64,000 bases of DNA from Diploptera punctata (GCA_030220185.1 JASPKZ010001230.1:999001-1063000); one strand, 5' to 3'. Shown: positions 32,328-43,841, counted from the first letter of the stretch. Numbers and translations are program-made. Notes: generated from the sequence alone by a model not told the origin.

Positions 32328-32681
32328 TTAAATATTTCTGGTGTTCTCTCCTGGCATTGGCGTAATTGTAACCCACTTCTGAGGTTGGGGCGCCTTAGAG
32401 GATGGGTTACATTGCCCCAATGATATGATGGGTGATGATGATAGTGGTGCGCCAGGAGAGTCCTTTAATCCTAAGCTTAATCTAAGATGAATATGAATGA
32501 TGATGATTGCGATGACCATATGATTTTTGGGGACCGTTTGGGCCTTAAAGTTTTCTGACATTTATCTTACAGGTGAAGAAAAATCCCGATAAAAACCTCA
32601 CCCAGGAAACTGTCCCAACCGGGGATCGAACCCGGGCCCACTGCGTGATAAGGCAGCACTCTACTGAGACCACAGCAGTGG

Positions 32682-32690
<9 letters not shown>
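32328..32690 (-). mobile_element. SINE, head 1 with tail A
   Basis: The minus strand starts with a head containing CAGCAGTGG-type sequence and B box CCCGGGTTCGATCCCCGG (reverse of 32620-32637). Then come GTTTCCTGGGTGAGG, a mid block, and tail A (GGGTTACAATTACGCC then GGAGAGAACACCAGAAAT). It is collinear with 60375-60720. Confidence 0.75.
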
Positions 32691-32715
<25 letters not shown>

Positions 32716-32722
32716 TTATTAT
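32683..32722. repeat. (TTA)n microsatellite
   Basis: ATT/TTA triplets between the SINE head and a LINE 3' scrap (32735-32795). The scrap matches the terminus at 43720-43770 (CTGTAAACATTGGAAATC). Confidence 0.85.
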
Positions 32723-33490
32723 TATTTAATAATAAAACTATGCATAGGAAGATACTGTAAACATTGGAAATCTATATATGAATAAAAATTATTTAATTAT
32801 TCTCTTTATCAACTCAGGTCATTAGTATCCTAGTTCAAAGCCAGGCATTAAATTTTGTCCAGAGAGTTATTTTAGGAATCAAAAATCTATGACACAAGAC
32901 CCATGGAATCAAATCTGGGTTCACTAGGATGTCAGATATATGTTGTTACTCTACAGAGACAGGTTATAAGATAGAAAAAAAATAAAATTATGACCAAGAA
33001 AGGTAATTGTCAAAGATACATGGACATCCTTAGTGGAACGAAAATGAATGTTTTGACAAGTGAAAATATTGCATGATGCTAGATTGTTCAAGAAGGCACT
33101 GGAATTAAAAAGAAGAGCAGAGTGACTTAAGGAATATAGTCTGTTTTATATATAACCTGCATGATTAAGCATGAAAGTTGAAGTTTCATGTTATTGTAAT
33201 TTATTTCTTAATATGTTTATTTATGTACTGAGTTTAGGCAAAAATATTATATTTTTGGTAACTACAATAATATTATTATAGTTGAGTATTGATCATACCA
33301 ATTAACAAGTTGTATTTCTGGATATTATCAATAGGTTCCACTTTAATTTACACTCGCATTCAAAACAAGTGATTAGAATTTATTAGTAAAATATTAATGT
33401 GGTACTAGCTGGTGACATGACCATAAGCAAGTGTCAAATAACAGGACAGATTGCTTGATATTAAAGCTGGAAAATTGTATGATATATTTG

Positions 33491-33645
33491 GAGAAAGAGA
33501 AAAATAATGTAACAATTGACATTGCCTTCTTCGGAAATTTATAATATATTTGAGACTGTACCATGGTTATTCTAACATCAATCAAGTTTTCAAAGAAGGC
33601 AGTGATGATTGTTACACTGGTTTATATAATTTTTCTATTTCTCTG
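33491..33645. repeat. Foldback hairpin
   Basis: AATGTAACAATTGACATTGC near 33505 faces, inverted, GCAGTGATGATTGTTACACT near 33598. The outer GAGAAAGAGAAAAAT and ATTTTTCTATTTCTCTG also pair. The loop is about 55 nt. No coding was recognised. Confidence 0.55.
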
Positions 33646-34369
33646 AACAGATTAGAGTAATTAAAAAAATTATCTTTCATCATACATAATAGATTCATTA
33701 GGCTCAGTTTTATACACAATTGATTTTGTCTATTCTAGTGCAAGTAACAGTCTATGGATCTGGGATGGAAAACAAATGACTAAAGTAGTAACTACATTGA
33801 TACTTTTTTAGATATCACCGGTTACAAATTTGTACTAACATATTTATTCACGTTTCCACCATGTACTTATTCCAAGTGACTTTTTTTGTTCATGAAACTT
33901 AAAATAACATATGCTACATAACATGAAGAAACATAAGGTAGGTCTCTATGAGCCATGTTGTTTGGCCTTTTATGTTTAAGATTGATGTGGATCATTCTTT
34001 TATTTTTAGGTTATTCCCGTAAGTTGGCTATATAGATAATTGTTCCAATGATAATTAATAGCTGTCTTCCGAATTAATATATTGGTAATATGGTGTTTTT
34101 AGGTTATTTCTATCTCAACTTCTCATTCAATTTTAAAGTATTTTTCGTACTTTCTTCGGACAAAAAACCGCACACATATATATTCCACATTCTGCTTCAA
34201 TATATAATTTGTGCGTTTTAAACATATTTTTCTTCAAATTACTGTAGACTGTTATATGCACTAGAATTCCCATTGATTTTAATCTCGTGACTGAGAGTTT
34301 ACAAAACAAATGTTGCGATTTAGAATATGGAAAAACTGCACTTAAGCTTACTTGATATATTTCCTATAG

Positions 34370-34640
34370 AACAGTGCGCATGCGCCAGAGTATATAGAGC
34401 CAGCGATAACCCACCATCGAACCACATATCGATTATTATCGATATCATACTAAAGTTTATACAGCTTATGCTAGATGGCAGCACGTCGCTATGAAATTTA
34501 AATAATCAATTTTTGCAATAAATCCCTAATTCTATGTTAAAGAAATATATTAATAATATTAAAATTATCGAACGTTAATGGGTGTACACTTACTTATCAC
34601 TCCCTAACACCGTTTCAACCGACGATAACCCAAACCAGCG
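34370..34640. promoter_or_regulatory. Promoter-like block with NRF1- and DRE-type sites
   Basis: GTGCGCATGCGCCAG (34374-34388) contains the palindromic NRF1 site GCGCATGCGC. About 50 bp downstream lie ATATCGAT and TATCGATA (about 34425-34446), the latter identical to the insect DRE/DREF motif. A GATGGCAGC motif follows. Such combinations mark housekeeping promoters in animals. No first exon is certain: ATGTTGGTAAAT at 34799 gives only nine codons. The direction and the gene served are unknown. Confidence 0.35.
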
Positions 34641-34959
34641 ATAGAAAAATAATATACTAAGTAATATACTCTGTGGAAAAAATAACAGTTTGCATCACAG
34701 TATTGTCTAACAGTGTCTTGATATTGTGATTTGCGTATTTAAATAAATACTCGAAAATTGTTATAAAATTGTTTGAAAAAGTTTAAAATATTAAAAAAAT
34801 GTTGGTAAATACAGAAGAGGAGCTATAGTTTACAACAAACTGAAAAATTAAGAGCAAGTAGGAGTGCAGTTCAGCCGATTATATTATTACTTATGTATCA
34901 ATTGACTATAATAATGCTTCTAATCAGCTCGTGTCTACACTCTTGACCGGCGTGAGTCT

Positions 34960-35240
34960 AGGTCGAGGATGGGATAAAATTAAATCCTTATTATTGAAGA
35001 TCTGTGATATACGAGGATGTCGGCTGACCAGGCCTATCGCATCATCACAGGGCCAGATGTAATGAAGTGGAACAAAATTAATAATATGAGTATGGGGAAG
35101 TGGTTGAATGAAGATTTCGGCAGAGTAAAACGAAAGAATCTCTGAGATAAACCTTCCCTGGCTACGATTCGTCTATAACGAACCCATGTGGAGTGACCGA
35201 GAAGCGAACTCGGGATGCATAGGTGGAAGGTAATTTTTTT
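34960..35240 (-). mobile_element. SINE-like repeat
   Basis: A decayed minus-strand B box (reverse of AGCGAACTCGGGA) lies near 35205. The moderately GC-rich body contains GTCGGCTGACCAGGCCTATC. The 5' boundary is uncertain. It abuts the next SINE. Confidence 0.35.
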
Positions 35241-35244
35241 GTCT

Positions 35245-35560
35245 AATGCCACCACCAGATTGTCTTTAATGACATTTCTGGCATTCTCCCCTGGCACTGG
35301 CGGGATTGTAATCCATTTGTTAAATTAGGGCACGTGGAAGGCGGAGTAATGTTACTCCGATGATATGATGGACGTGATAAATGATAATGAAGCGCCAGGA
35401 GGGTTCTGAACCTAAATTCCAGATCATGGGCAACCATGGGAATGATTCCCTTTAAGGGTAAATTCCTATGGTTTGACCGAGAATCAAACCCGGGACCTCA
35501 TGAACTGTAGATAGAAACGCTGACCACTAGCCCATAATGCTGATCATGTTGTCTAATTAT
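35245..35560 (-). mobile_element. SINE, head 2 with tail A
   Basis: The minus strand starts with a head containing CTAGTGGTCAGCGTTTC and B box CCCGGGTTTGATTCTCGG, and ends in tail A (GGATTACAATCCCGCC, then GGGGAGAATGCCAGAAAT). The tail is the same as at 32.3 and 60.6 kb although the head differs. Confidence 0.65.
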
Positions 35561-35764
35561 TTGCGTCACGGAGCCGCCATCTAAATCAGCTCATCTATGG
35601 ATGATATTGGTCTCTGAAAGAGAATATTCAACAGTGGAAGGTTAAAAAATATCCTGCAAGATATTAAAATATTATGAATAACGTTGTCTCTGTAATATAA
35701 AGTGCCCTTTCAATGTAACGAGTAGCCTACACTGTAACATCAAAAGCATAAATACTTATGTACA

Positions 35765-36065
35765 GCAGAGTTGACGATGTAAGTGCCTGATATTTGGTCC
35801 TGGGGGATTGGTGATTATCACTCTCGTCTTCGATTCGCCAGTGTCAATGATATTTTAAGGGCTTAAAAATCCTGAGTAGGCCTCTGGTTTTCTTCGGATG
35901 GGAAATAAAGCCGTGGGTTATGTTTACGGAGATTAATTACATACTAAAGAATCTCAAGCTGGAAATAAGAGGCCTCTGAGGTAAATCCATCGGCCATTTC
36001 ACCCCTAGATTTGAACTGCAATGCTAATGACCAAAGTTATTAAAATGTACTAAATAATGTAAAGG
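35765..36065 (+). mobile_element. SINE (family C)
   Basis: Shares the block order GAAATAAAGCCGTGGG, then AGAATCTCAAGCTGGAAAT, GAGGCCTCTGAGGTAAAT, AATGCTAATGACC with 38880-39180 and 59465-59745. The tRNA-like head (about 35800-35850) is decayed. A fragment of related type lies at 36885-36985. Confidence 0.6.
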
Positions 36066-36439
36066 ACTGGTCACTGTAATTAAATAAGGGTTCCAAATTA
36101 CTTCTAAAATATTCAAAATACTATTGTCTTACATACTTTTTTATTTATTTTCGTAGAATATTTTATCAATATGTTTATAACAGTATTTCTTAACTTACGA
36201 AATCCAATCACCTAGTCGGCTTTCATGGGATGTTGGGTCGATCGCGAAATCCCACGGTTGTGAATTATTCTGTTATGTAGAATTGCAGTTAGATTTCTGT
36301 TCCAGTGTGACTTAATTTTGTGACACTGCAATTTTAATATTTACCTTTCATCAACGTTCACTTTAGTGAACATGAAAGCTTCAATAGAATTTCAGTGCTT
36401 GTTTAATAATAGCAATTTAGCTATTTTTAACAATATTTG

Positions 36440-36875
36440 AAGCATGATCAGACGAACGCTGAGGAACAAAGTGAGAAAGCATACGCAGCTAAGATTTTCC
36501 TCAACGATGGCACTACCAGTGGCGATGTATGGAATTGAGGCCTGGGTCCTAAAGGAAAAAGAAAACAAGTAAAATTCAGGCAGCGGAAATGAGATTCCTA
36601 CGGGCTGTGAAAGGTTGTACAAGAGAAGAACATATTAGAAATGAGAATATTAGAGAGGAACTAAAAGTACAACCACTTCTTCAACAAATAGAACACAGGA
36701 ACAATTGGATAGAACATCTGCAAAGAATGACAGAAAATAGGATACTAAATATGGCACTGATGTATAATCCTGGAGGATGAAGATCGAAAGGAAGACCAAG
36801 AAAGCGTTGGGCTGAACAGATGTGAGATCGGAACAGGCAAAGACCTAATCCGTGAAATTGATGATGATGCATGAT
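36440..36875 (+). pseudogene. LINE C-terminal remnant (family B)
   Basis: The plus strand encodes AAEMRFLRAVKGCTREEHIR, NENIREELKVQPLLQQIEHR, NNWIEHLQRMTENRILNMAL and, after a stop, KGRPRKRWAEQM. This is the post-polymerase region that follows 'KIQAAEMRFLR' in this LINE group. The polymerase is missing. The 3' end is a GATGATGATG tail. It belongs to the same group as 47701-48455. Confidence 0.7.
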
Positions 36876-37839
36876 AATGGATAGGTGTATTTTATGGGGG
36901 CGAAAAAGTCCTTAGCATGGCTTCCTTTGCAGAGGAAGTGAAACTGTATGTCCCGTGACGTAGATTTAAAGCATCTAAAATGAACAAAGTATGAGTAAGA
37001 GATTTCTCAACAGTATTGATCAGCCCTTGCCCGAATTTAAGGAGCGATCCTAATGATCCGAGCTGTTATAGAGCGTTAATAAAAAAAAGTGTACTCTACC
37101 AGGAAGACTTAGATAGGAAGATAATGGACGACTGTGATATCACACATACATATATAGGCCTACATATCATTTTCTTCCAAGTATTAAATATCCTAATGGG
37201 TTCGTTATGGTCTCATGTCAGTGCTTCTTAAGTTTCCCCAAATTTCGACGTCCTTTTGGAATACATTTTATAAGAATGTTTCTGCCATCTATTAGAAGAT
37301 ATCCTTTCAGTGTGTTCCTTTCACTGAAGCTTATATTTATTGACGTAGTGGTCAATGGGGTCAGATTTCAATTAACGTATAATTCATTCTATTCTATTCA
37401 TTTCTCCGATGTTCGAGTCAGCCTTACTTATCGTCCATGCCTTGCTCCTATAGTGGACTATTGATCGTGTTCCATTTGCAGCGTAGTACTGCTGGGTTAT
37501 GACTCCAGGAGCTAGATTTTTTTTTCTGTTGAAGGGTTCAGCAGACAAATGGCTGTAAACGTGATGAGTTTAAGCCCGATGTTACTGAAGTGCATAGTAG
37601 TAGATAGGGGCAGAGAAAATATCGTTAATACACGCATCAGAGCTGAAGTTCTAATGCGATTGGAGATGAATTACGAGCCTCAATATCCTCATGAAATAGT
37701 AATAAGTAGGATATAGTCTAAATGGAACAATCTGAGACAGGATTTTAGAAAGAAACAACAACAGGTACTCACCCTGTCTTTCGCACAGAGGCTGCTTTAC
37801 GTGGTCGATGGCATTGGTATAATACCTTCCATGTCCAGA

Positions 37840-38595
37840 AGACAATGACAAATCCTACCCCCAACCCCAGGCAATCGAAGCAGGCAAACGTCTCAAATTA
37901 TTCCTCAGACAGTATAGGTATCTCCCAAGTTGCCGAACTAGAGTTCTTCGTACAAGGAAGCTGATAGTCAAACCTATGTGCAACGCTTTTGGTATGTTCG
38001 GCTATATAGGAAACTCTCAGGTCCTCATGAATCTGCCTTTTCTGACGTACCAAGGCACGTTAACAACAATGAGGAGACACTTGGACTTAACAATTTGATA
38101 TTTCTTCACATGGTTATGGTCTGCGGGTAGTCGTTCTGCACAGGCGAGATCCATAATCAGGCTGATTACCTACATTTCCTAAGGAAAATACACCTCCCCG
38201 ATTCTCAAGCAGTCCTAGTATGCTGAGTCTCTGCTTGGCTTTTCGTCTAATCCAGTGTAAGCAGTCTGCCCAGGCAAGCCCTCTTATCTAAGGTTACCCG
38301 TAGATATTTGGACGCATTGAATGTGCTCTTCAGGAACCAGGCTGTACAAGGTGTCTGGATGCGTTTTTGTAGATTGTGAAAAGAACACAACTGCACTCCT
38401 ACCAACGTCGACAGCTATCCTCCTCTCGGAATCACTGTTCTCAAAGTATCAAGACATGGCTACGAAATCCGTGTCCTCGATGCGCCGGGACCGACATACA
38501 TATGTAAATATACGCACGTTGCTCCTACTTCCAGGAATGTTGACAATGCCGAGGAAAACATTTTTCTCATTAGATTTTAGCTTTGTGGAAATATA
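37840..38595 (-). pseudogene. jockey-like LINE reverse transcriptase pseudogene
   Basis: The minus strand reads, in broken frames, VGRSAVVFFSQSTKTHPDTL (just after the catalytic YADD region), EEHIQCVQI, LIMDLACAERLPADHN and NHVKKYQIVKSKCLLIVVNV followed by PWYVRKGRFM. The order 'KSAVVxFxxS...EHIQxVxxxRYLG...PMMDYAC...KxLQxxQSKCLRIVTNAPWYVxN' is characteristic of jockey-clade elements. Stops and shifts are frequent. No 5' ORF or poly(A) tail was identified. Confidence 0.65.
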
Positions 38596-38879
38596 GGACT
38601 TTATTTATGACTTCTAATGAATTATTTAGCTATATTTTGTGTTACATAAATGCTTACCTTTAGTCAAAATCTCTCACATGAAAAACATTTGTCAAATGTG
38701 GCATGTTTCTATTTTGTATTCAAGTGTTCAGTTATAATAGAGCTACAGAAACTTTTATGCCCGTCGGATAACGAATTCAGAGTTTGGATTGAAAATGTAT
38801 TTTATAAATTATATTCCTCGTCTGTAAATACAATGAAAATTGCTTGCCAAATCACATAACAATGGCTTTACTGTATGTT

Positions 38880-39180
38880 CTATACATCTAAACATTTGAT
38901 GACGTAAAAATCCCGAGTATGGTTCCCTTCGTAAGCGAAATAAAGCCGTAGGGCCTGCTTTGTAAATTTATTGAACGTAAAAGAAACTCAAGCCTGAAAT
39001 TAGAGGCCTCTTAGGCCGGTATTCAGAAACCAATCTTTACGCAAAGAGCGACTCTTTCTCCCTCTCTATGACGTAGAGAGTCGCTCTTTGCATAAAGTTT
39101 AGTTTCTGAATACCGGCCTTAAACATGTAGGATTGTCACGCTCGAATGCTAATGACTTGAAAAGAACGTCGTTAAATAAA
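38880..39180 (+). mobile_element. SINE (family C) split by a MITE
   Basis: The blocks GAAATAAAGCCGTAGGG, AACTCAAGCCTGAAATTAGA and GAATGCTAATGACTTG, then CGTCGTTAAATAAA, are collinear with 59465-59745. The SINE is interrupted after GGCCTC by the 105-bp MITE. Confidence 0.65.
39014..39118. mobile_element. 105-bp MITE, PIF/Harbinger-like
   Basis: An almost complete palindrome with ends GGCCGGTATTCAGAAAC, flanked by TTA on both sides (39011-39013 and 39119-39121). A 3-bp TTA/TAA duplication and GGCCGGTATTCA ends are usual for PIF/Harbinger-type MITEs. The inner arms carry GAGCGACTCTTT and its inverse. Confidence 0.8.
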
Positions 39181-39206
39181 CTGGTCTAACTACATTATTT
39201 ACTGTA

Positions 39207-40025
39207 CAGTAAAGCTCCTTATTCACGGGGGATATATACAGAAACCGTGAATATGGGATGGTAATTTATATGGGTATATAAGGGATACGTTGCACGGTTC
39301 CAAAATAAAATAAATATTATCAAAATAAAATCAATTTAATGAGAGATTTTGAACAATTTCTATTAATTATTATTGCCAGGCTTAGGCAATGGCTTAAAGA
39401 ACTTACTATTATTTAGCTGTGAATTTAGCGATAGAATTCCTTATTTTGTTTTCGGATTTCTTGATCAATCGTACAGTTGATACATTAACATTGAAACAGT
39501 GCGTGATATAGATGCAAACAACTCGCCAATGCGTAAACGGTCAAGCATTTCTATTTCTATTTTAAACGGCAATACTGTTTTTTTTCTGCTTCGGAACTAA
39601 CTTTTCTTTCATTTTACTCGGCATTATAAATTGGAAACAAAGCAGAAAAGAGACATGTTATCCAATCGGACTTATTGCAGCGAATGACACGTAACCGTAA
39701 AACACGATCGTGCCGAAGACGGCATTTATCAACGGACATAACGGCAGCTGAAATACGGCGGCGACGGCTTTTAACAAGGAACTTTAGGCTTAGTGACAAT
39801 GAGATTTGTTTTACTTTGATATTTGTCCATTTGGTTTGAACCGCTCTTTGTAAAAGCCGCCTTGACACGTGCCTGCAGTAAAAAAATAAGTTGCCGATAC
39901 GTTAATAAAGGATACTAATCCTTCTAATATACCGACTGGAAATGTTTAGCCGCGAATACAGAATCTGTGTTTGCAATTTTTTAAACTGCGCGAATTACGG
40001 AACCGTGAATAAGAAGCTTTCACTG
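39207..40025. mobile_element. Tigger-type non-autonomous element, family T copy 1
   Basis: The ends are CAGTAAAGCTCCTTATTCAC on the left and, reversed, CAGTGAAAGCTTCTTATTCA on the right, flanked by TA (39205-39206, 40026-40027). It is collinear along its length with 51237-52298. The 84-codon minus frame at 39614-39868 has no transposase motif. Confidence 0.8.
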
Positions 40026-40481
40026 TATTAGTTCTCTGAAGTTTCACGAGGACATTTTATGACCTTATACCTTGAAAAATGAATGAAAGGAATTAACGTG
40101 ACGCTGCAATAGGCTACTTTCACGGAACGTAAGGTGTTAAATAATTATCCATTATTGTATTATATAAATCGATGAGTTGATACAAAAAGCTGGGATTATA
40201 GTGATTGTCGTTATCAATGAGACATAAGGTATTAAATTACGTCACGATGACGACAACGTAAGATTTACATTTTCTTGGTGTCCAGTGGCGTAGCTAATGC
40301 TTTGCTTGTCCTTCAGAATATTTTCAAATTATGATTCTAACAAAATATTTGTTATGAGTGTAATAAAATAGTACATTTTATTTTTATTCATAGACGTTTT
40401 AACTTCTAATGCCATATCTCACCTGCTCTTTTTAATTGATAGTATGATAGTGAATATGGTGAATGAACCTTGGGAATGAAA

Positions 40482-40610
40482 TTGTAGTCCCCCACCATAG
40501 CTGAGTGATCTAAGGCATCGTGTATTAACGTAGAGCTGCATCGTGTATTAACGTAGAGCTAAGAGACATGCTCTATAATAGTTCGAGTCCTCATTGCGGG
40601 GGGGGGAGAC
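40482..40610 (+). mobile_element. tRNA-like SINE head with a 23-bp tandem duplication
   Basis: CCATAGCTGAGTGATCTAAG resembles an A box region and TAGTTCGAGTCCTCATTGCG a B box. Between them GCATCGTGTATTAACGTAGA plus three bases is repeated twice in tandem (about 40515-40560), lengthening the anticodon region. A poly-G run and T-rich 3' side follow. Confidence 0.5.
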
Positions 40611-40834
40611 AATTTTTTAAATTTATTTCGACCCGTATGGGATCCGAATTTGGGTAGCTACTACAAGTAGCGATTAAATTATCAATAAAAAGATAGCTAT
40701 TAGCAAAATCTAATTATAAATTGACTTGCTGTATAATTCGCTTAGTTCACACAATTCTTCGTGAAGCACTTTTCTAATAACTCAATTGCGCGAAAGGCCT
40801 AGAAGGCTCGTTGCCTACCAAATTTTATTCTATA

Positions 40835-41130
40835 GTGTTCTGCCCTAGGGCAGGTCTTTCACTGTAATCATAGCATCTTCATGCTATGCTTTGCAGCTTT
40901 ACTAGGGAATTATAGGTGTGATAGCTTAACATTGCTTTCCACACCGGCGAAAGATGGTGATGATGGCCAGATGATGTTCGGGGACCTTTTGGGCCTTAAA
41001 GCTATCTGACATTTGCCATTACAGGTGAGGAAAAATCCTCACCCAGGAAGCTTGTCCCGACCGGGAATCGAACCCGGACCCGCAGCGTGACAAGGCAGCG
41101 CGCTACCTTGAGGCCACAGCAGTGGACTGC
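40835..41130 (-). mobile_element. SINE, head 1 with tail B
   Basis: Inverse of the 24775-25085 arrangement: TTCTGCCCTAGGGCAGGTCT (tail B) at left, then a mid block with GGTGATGATGGCC, then head 1 with B box (reverse of CGGGAATCGAACCCGG) and CACAGCAGTGG at right. Confidence 0.75.
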
Positions 41131-41644
41131 CTACCAAATAATGGAAGTTTATTTCGTTGGCTGCTATTGTGAAGATGAATTACCCCTTTTAACGTCACAA
41201 CTTCCGACTATTGGTTTAAGTGAAATCCGAAATTAATATTTTGGAGCAACCTGGAAAACTGTGCTACAACACATTAATATCTGTCAATTGTTAATGAAAT
41301 CGCAATAGTATATTGCGATACTAGTGAGGTAAGCACTTGTTACTGATCGAAGAAAGTTTGAAAAAAAAAACGAGGCGCTTGCGCCGAGTTTTTTCAATTT
41401 TCGAGATCTGTTACGTGCTTACCTCATGTGTATTGCATACTATTTTTTGGTCTATGTAATTTTTATTAAATATAATAATAAATGAATTAAAATATTGTTT
41501 GGGTGTAAATGACTTCTATGAGAAAGAAACATTTGGTGATAGTTGCTATGTAGCTTTTCATTTGTTTTATTATAAGCAAGGATTGTTAGCTGTGGAGACA
41601 TTTTTATATGTAGTACCGTGATTGGAATCTGTTTGATGATTTTA

Positions 41645-41795
41645 TTATGGAAGGAGTCATGGTAGATGATAGAGAAATTGAAGAAGCCTGGAGAGTGGGA
41701 TGTTCTGCATTAATTCCGGAAACATCTAAAGAAAGGTACGAGTTAGTGTACAAAACATTCAAGAAATGCTTTATTTTACTTACCGAACGTGTGTT
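41645..41795 (+). pseudogene. Crypton-like tyrosine recombinase N-terminal fragment
   Basis: The plus-strand frame reads DREIEEAWRVGCSALIPETS then KERYELVYKTFKKC. The 'ALIPxxSKERYExxYxxFxxWC' pattern is the N-terminal SAM-like/core-binding start of Crypton-type tyrosine recombinases that are frequent in insect genomes. The catalytic R-H-R-Y domain is not present downstream. The segment is open for 63 codons without stops. It could be a transposon scrap or a domesticated exon. The family call is from memory of the pattern. Confidence 0.45.
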
Positions 41796-42279
41796 TTTTG
41801 AGTCCATATCAGCATTGCGATTTCTTTTGTTTGCATAGCAACCAGATTAGATGTGGGAACGTTGACTTCCAGTAACAACAATATTGGTAAGTATAAGAAA
41901 TTAGTCACATCGACCAAAAAATCTATAACGTAATTAGTACAAGGAATATAGAACAAGAACAAATGCTCTTGCCAAGTTACTATTAGAAATCACTAGCATC
42001 AACGTAGAAGAAATGAAAAACAGAAGAGGCATAAAGATTCACAAAAAGTTAGGACAATTTTTACATCGAGAATTACACTGAATGGTGCCAGCTCCCTCAG
42101 AAAGATAAGGGAGTCCAGTCCATATGATGAACATGAGGACTCTCGAGTACAGAGTGTAGACATGCTCTTAAAATGACTTCTAGCTCCGAAACTTCCGTTC
42201 CCGCAGGACTCAAGATAACCTGCAGGTAATGCCACAGCGAAATAGAAGCTTTCCCTCATATCTTGAGATCTATCCATTC

Positions 42280-42640
42280 GGGAAAAATCTTCGAAACAGC
42301 AAACACCATAAGATTATAATTATCTACCTCACTAAAGCGATGCAGAATAATGGTTACAACACCTATGAAGAGTTTCACGGAGTCGCCGAGAATTGCAGCG
42401 TTTGTTGGATTGACATAATGGCTTTCAAACCTAAAGTGTCGGATACATTTTATATCTTACCATCATATTTGAAATGCATTGAGGGCGAAGCAGTGGAAGT
42501 TAATCTTGAAGAGAAGTCCATCTAGTCGACCATCCCTTATTACAAGAATTCTTATAAACGGAGGGATGTTGAAGTCATGGGTCTGATGGTCGGTGCCAAG
42601 GGCCACAACAACAAAATATTTTGCCTCGTGCTGCAGAAAA
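42280..42640 (+). pseudogene. LINE-associated C-terminal domain remnant
   Basis: The plus strand encodes AMQNNGYNTYEEFHGVAENC, CWIDIMAFKPKVSDTFYILP, then EVNLEEKSI and, past a stop, STIPYYKNSYK and DVEVMGLMVGAKG. The order 'VNxEKKxIYEPTIPYYxxKYxxxxVEVxGLMVGARG' recurs at the end of pol-like ORFs in insect retroelement sequences. The upstream polymerase is missing. It is split by at least one stop. Confidence 0.45.
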
Positions 42641-43278
42641 TGTTAAATACAGTCAACCATTATCAAAGAACTTGATTCTTTGAGAGGGTTTTACAACTTC
42701 TACGACACGATCTTTATTTAAAAAAAAGTAATGCCAAGAAACGTTGGCATTCGCTCGGTTTTAGACATTTAGATGTAGAAGGTTAGGCCTATATCCCTTA
42801 TTTATTTTTATTTTCTTTTTTCAGATCTTATTTGTTTTACAATAATTTTGTCCAATGTCCTCTGTGTCAAAAGGCAAACTACAGTTGAAGTTATATTTGT
42901 CTTCTTAAGTACACTTTCACCTTTACTAAATATCACGATATCATAATACAGGACCGATTGACTTGGCTTAGACGTAGAATAATATGGGACTATATTCGGA
43001 AGATCTCGGGGCATCAAATGTGTGCAATTTTTATTCTTGAGTTTCCACGGTCAAGGCACATGTTGGGTTGGAATTTTGTAGTGATCCATTTAATCGTAAT
43101 CTTCATTTCATATCATTAAAATTAAATAAGCAAACTTTTTTTTCAGGAAACACATGGCATAAAATTACACAGCCTATTAAATAAAGTCATATTCTAGACC
43201 AAGGGTTCCCAAACTATGTGTAGGTCTCTGGATTCTGTCTGGGGGGTGAGGGTTGTGGTAGATACTTGGAGTTATTAA

Positions 43279-43344
<66 letters not shown>
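43279..43344. repeat. (ATT)n microsatellite
   Basis: A long pure ATT run. Shorter ATT runs lie at 43530-43552 and 43800-43838, bracketing the LINE end. Confidence 0.95.
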
Positions 43345-43349
<5 letters not shown>

Positions 43350-43540
43350 GTAAGCCCATGTTTTTCCTTTACAGAGATTTAGGTGCTCTTCCCCTACAGG
43401 GAAGAATTTGAACCATATTAATTTAGTTACACTTGTTTTTCGTATAGATGCCATTTGAGTGGTCCGTGGTCAGCGTTCCGCCTCATACTGACATCTAGGA
43501 AACCAAGGTATTACTAGGACGGGAAAATTTTATTATTATT
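43345..43540 (+). mobile_element. Repeat E copy 1
   Basis: AGTAAGCCCATGTTTTTCC, GGGAAGAATTTGAACC, GTGGTCAGCGTTCCGCCTCA and ACTAGGACGGGAAAATT are collinear with 60770-60955. It carries a B-box-like GGTTCAAATTC on the minus strand. It is probably SINE-related. Confidence 0.6.
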
Positions 43541-43554
43541 ATTATTATTATTAA

Positions 43555-43770
43555 TGCAAGAAGAAAGGTTATCCAGAAAAACATTGGGATGGTGTCCACC
43601 TGGAAGAAGAAAGGAAGGAAGACCTCGAAACTCGTGGATGCAAGAAATAATAACTGGAATGAGAACAGGAGGACATTGGGAGAATGGATAGAGATGAGTG
43701 GAGAAGGAAAATACAACTTTTGGCACAGAAAGATATGTAAACGTTGAAAATCTGTATATAAATAAAATAA
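43555..43770 (+). pseudogene. LINE 3' end with ATT tail
   Basis: The plus strand reads CTWKKKGRKTSKLVDARNNN in one frame, but RKGRPRNSWMQEIITGM and DEWRRKIQLLAQKDM in another. The latter matches the basic 'GRPRxxWxxEVxTGM...WRxKxKLxAQKDMKTL' C-terminus of an insect LINE. The terminus AAACGTTGAAAATCTGTAT recurs at 32735-32795. It ends in an ATT-type tail. Confidence 0.55.
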
Positions 43771-43798
43771 TTAAGAATAATAATAATTATTATTACTG

Positions 43799-43841
<43 letters not shown>

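Noticed and set aside
32573..32785. 70-codon plus frame
   Set aside because: It lies across a SINE head and a TTA microsatellite, with no protein-like conservation.
34799..34825. ATG at 34799 as a first coding exon after the promoter-like block
   Set aside because: The frame stops after nine codons and no convincing donor site precedes the stop.
41340..41410. AACGAGGCGCTTGCGCCGAGTTTTTTC as a bacterial-type terminator
   Set aside because: A GC stem followed by T occurs, but the context is eukaryotic repeat DNA. It is a coincidental hairpin.
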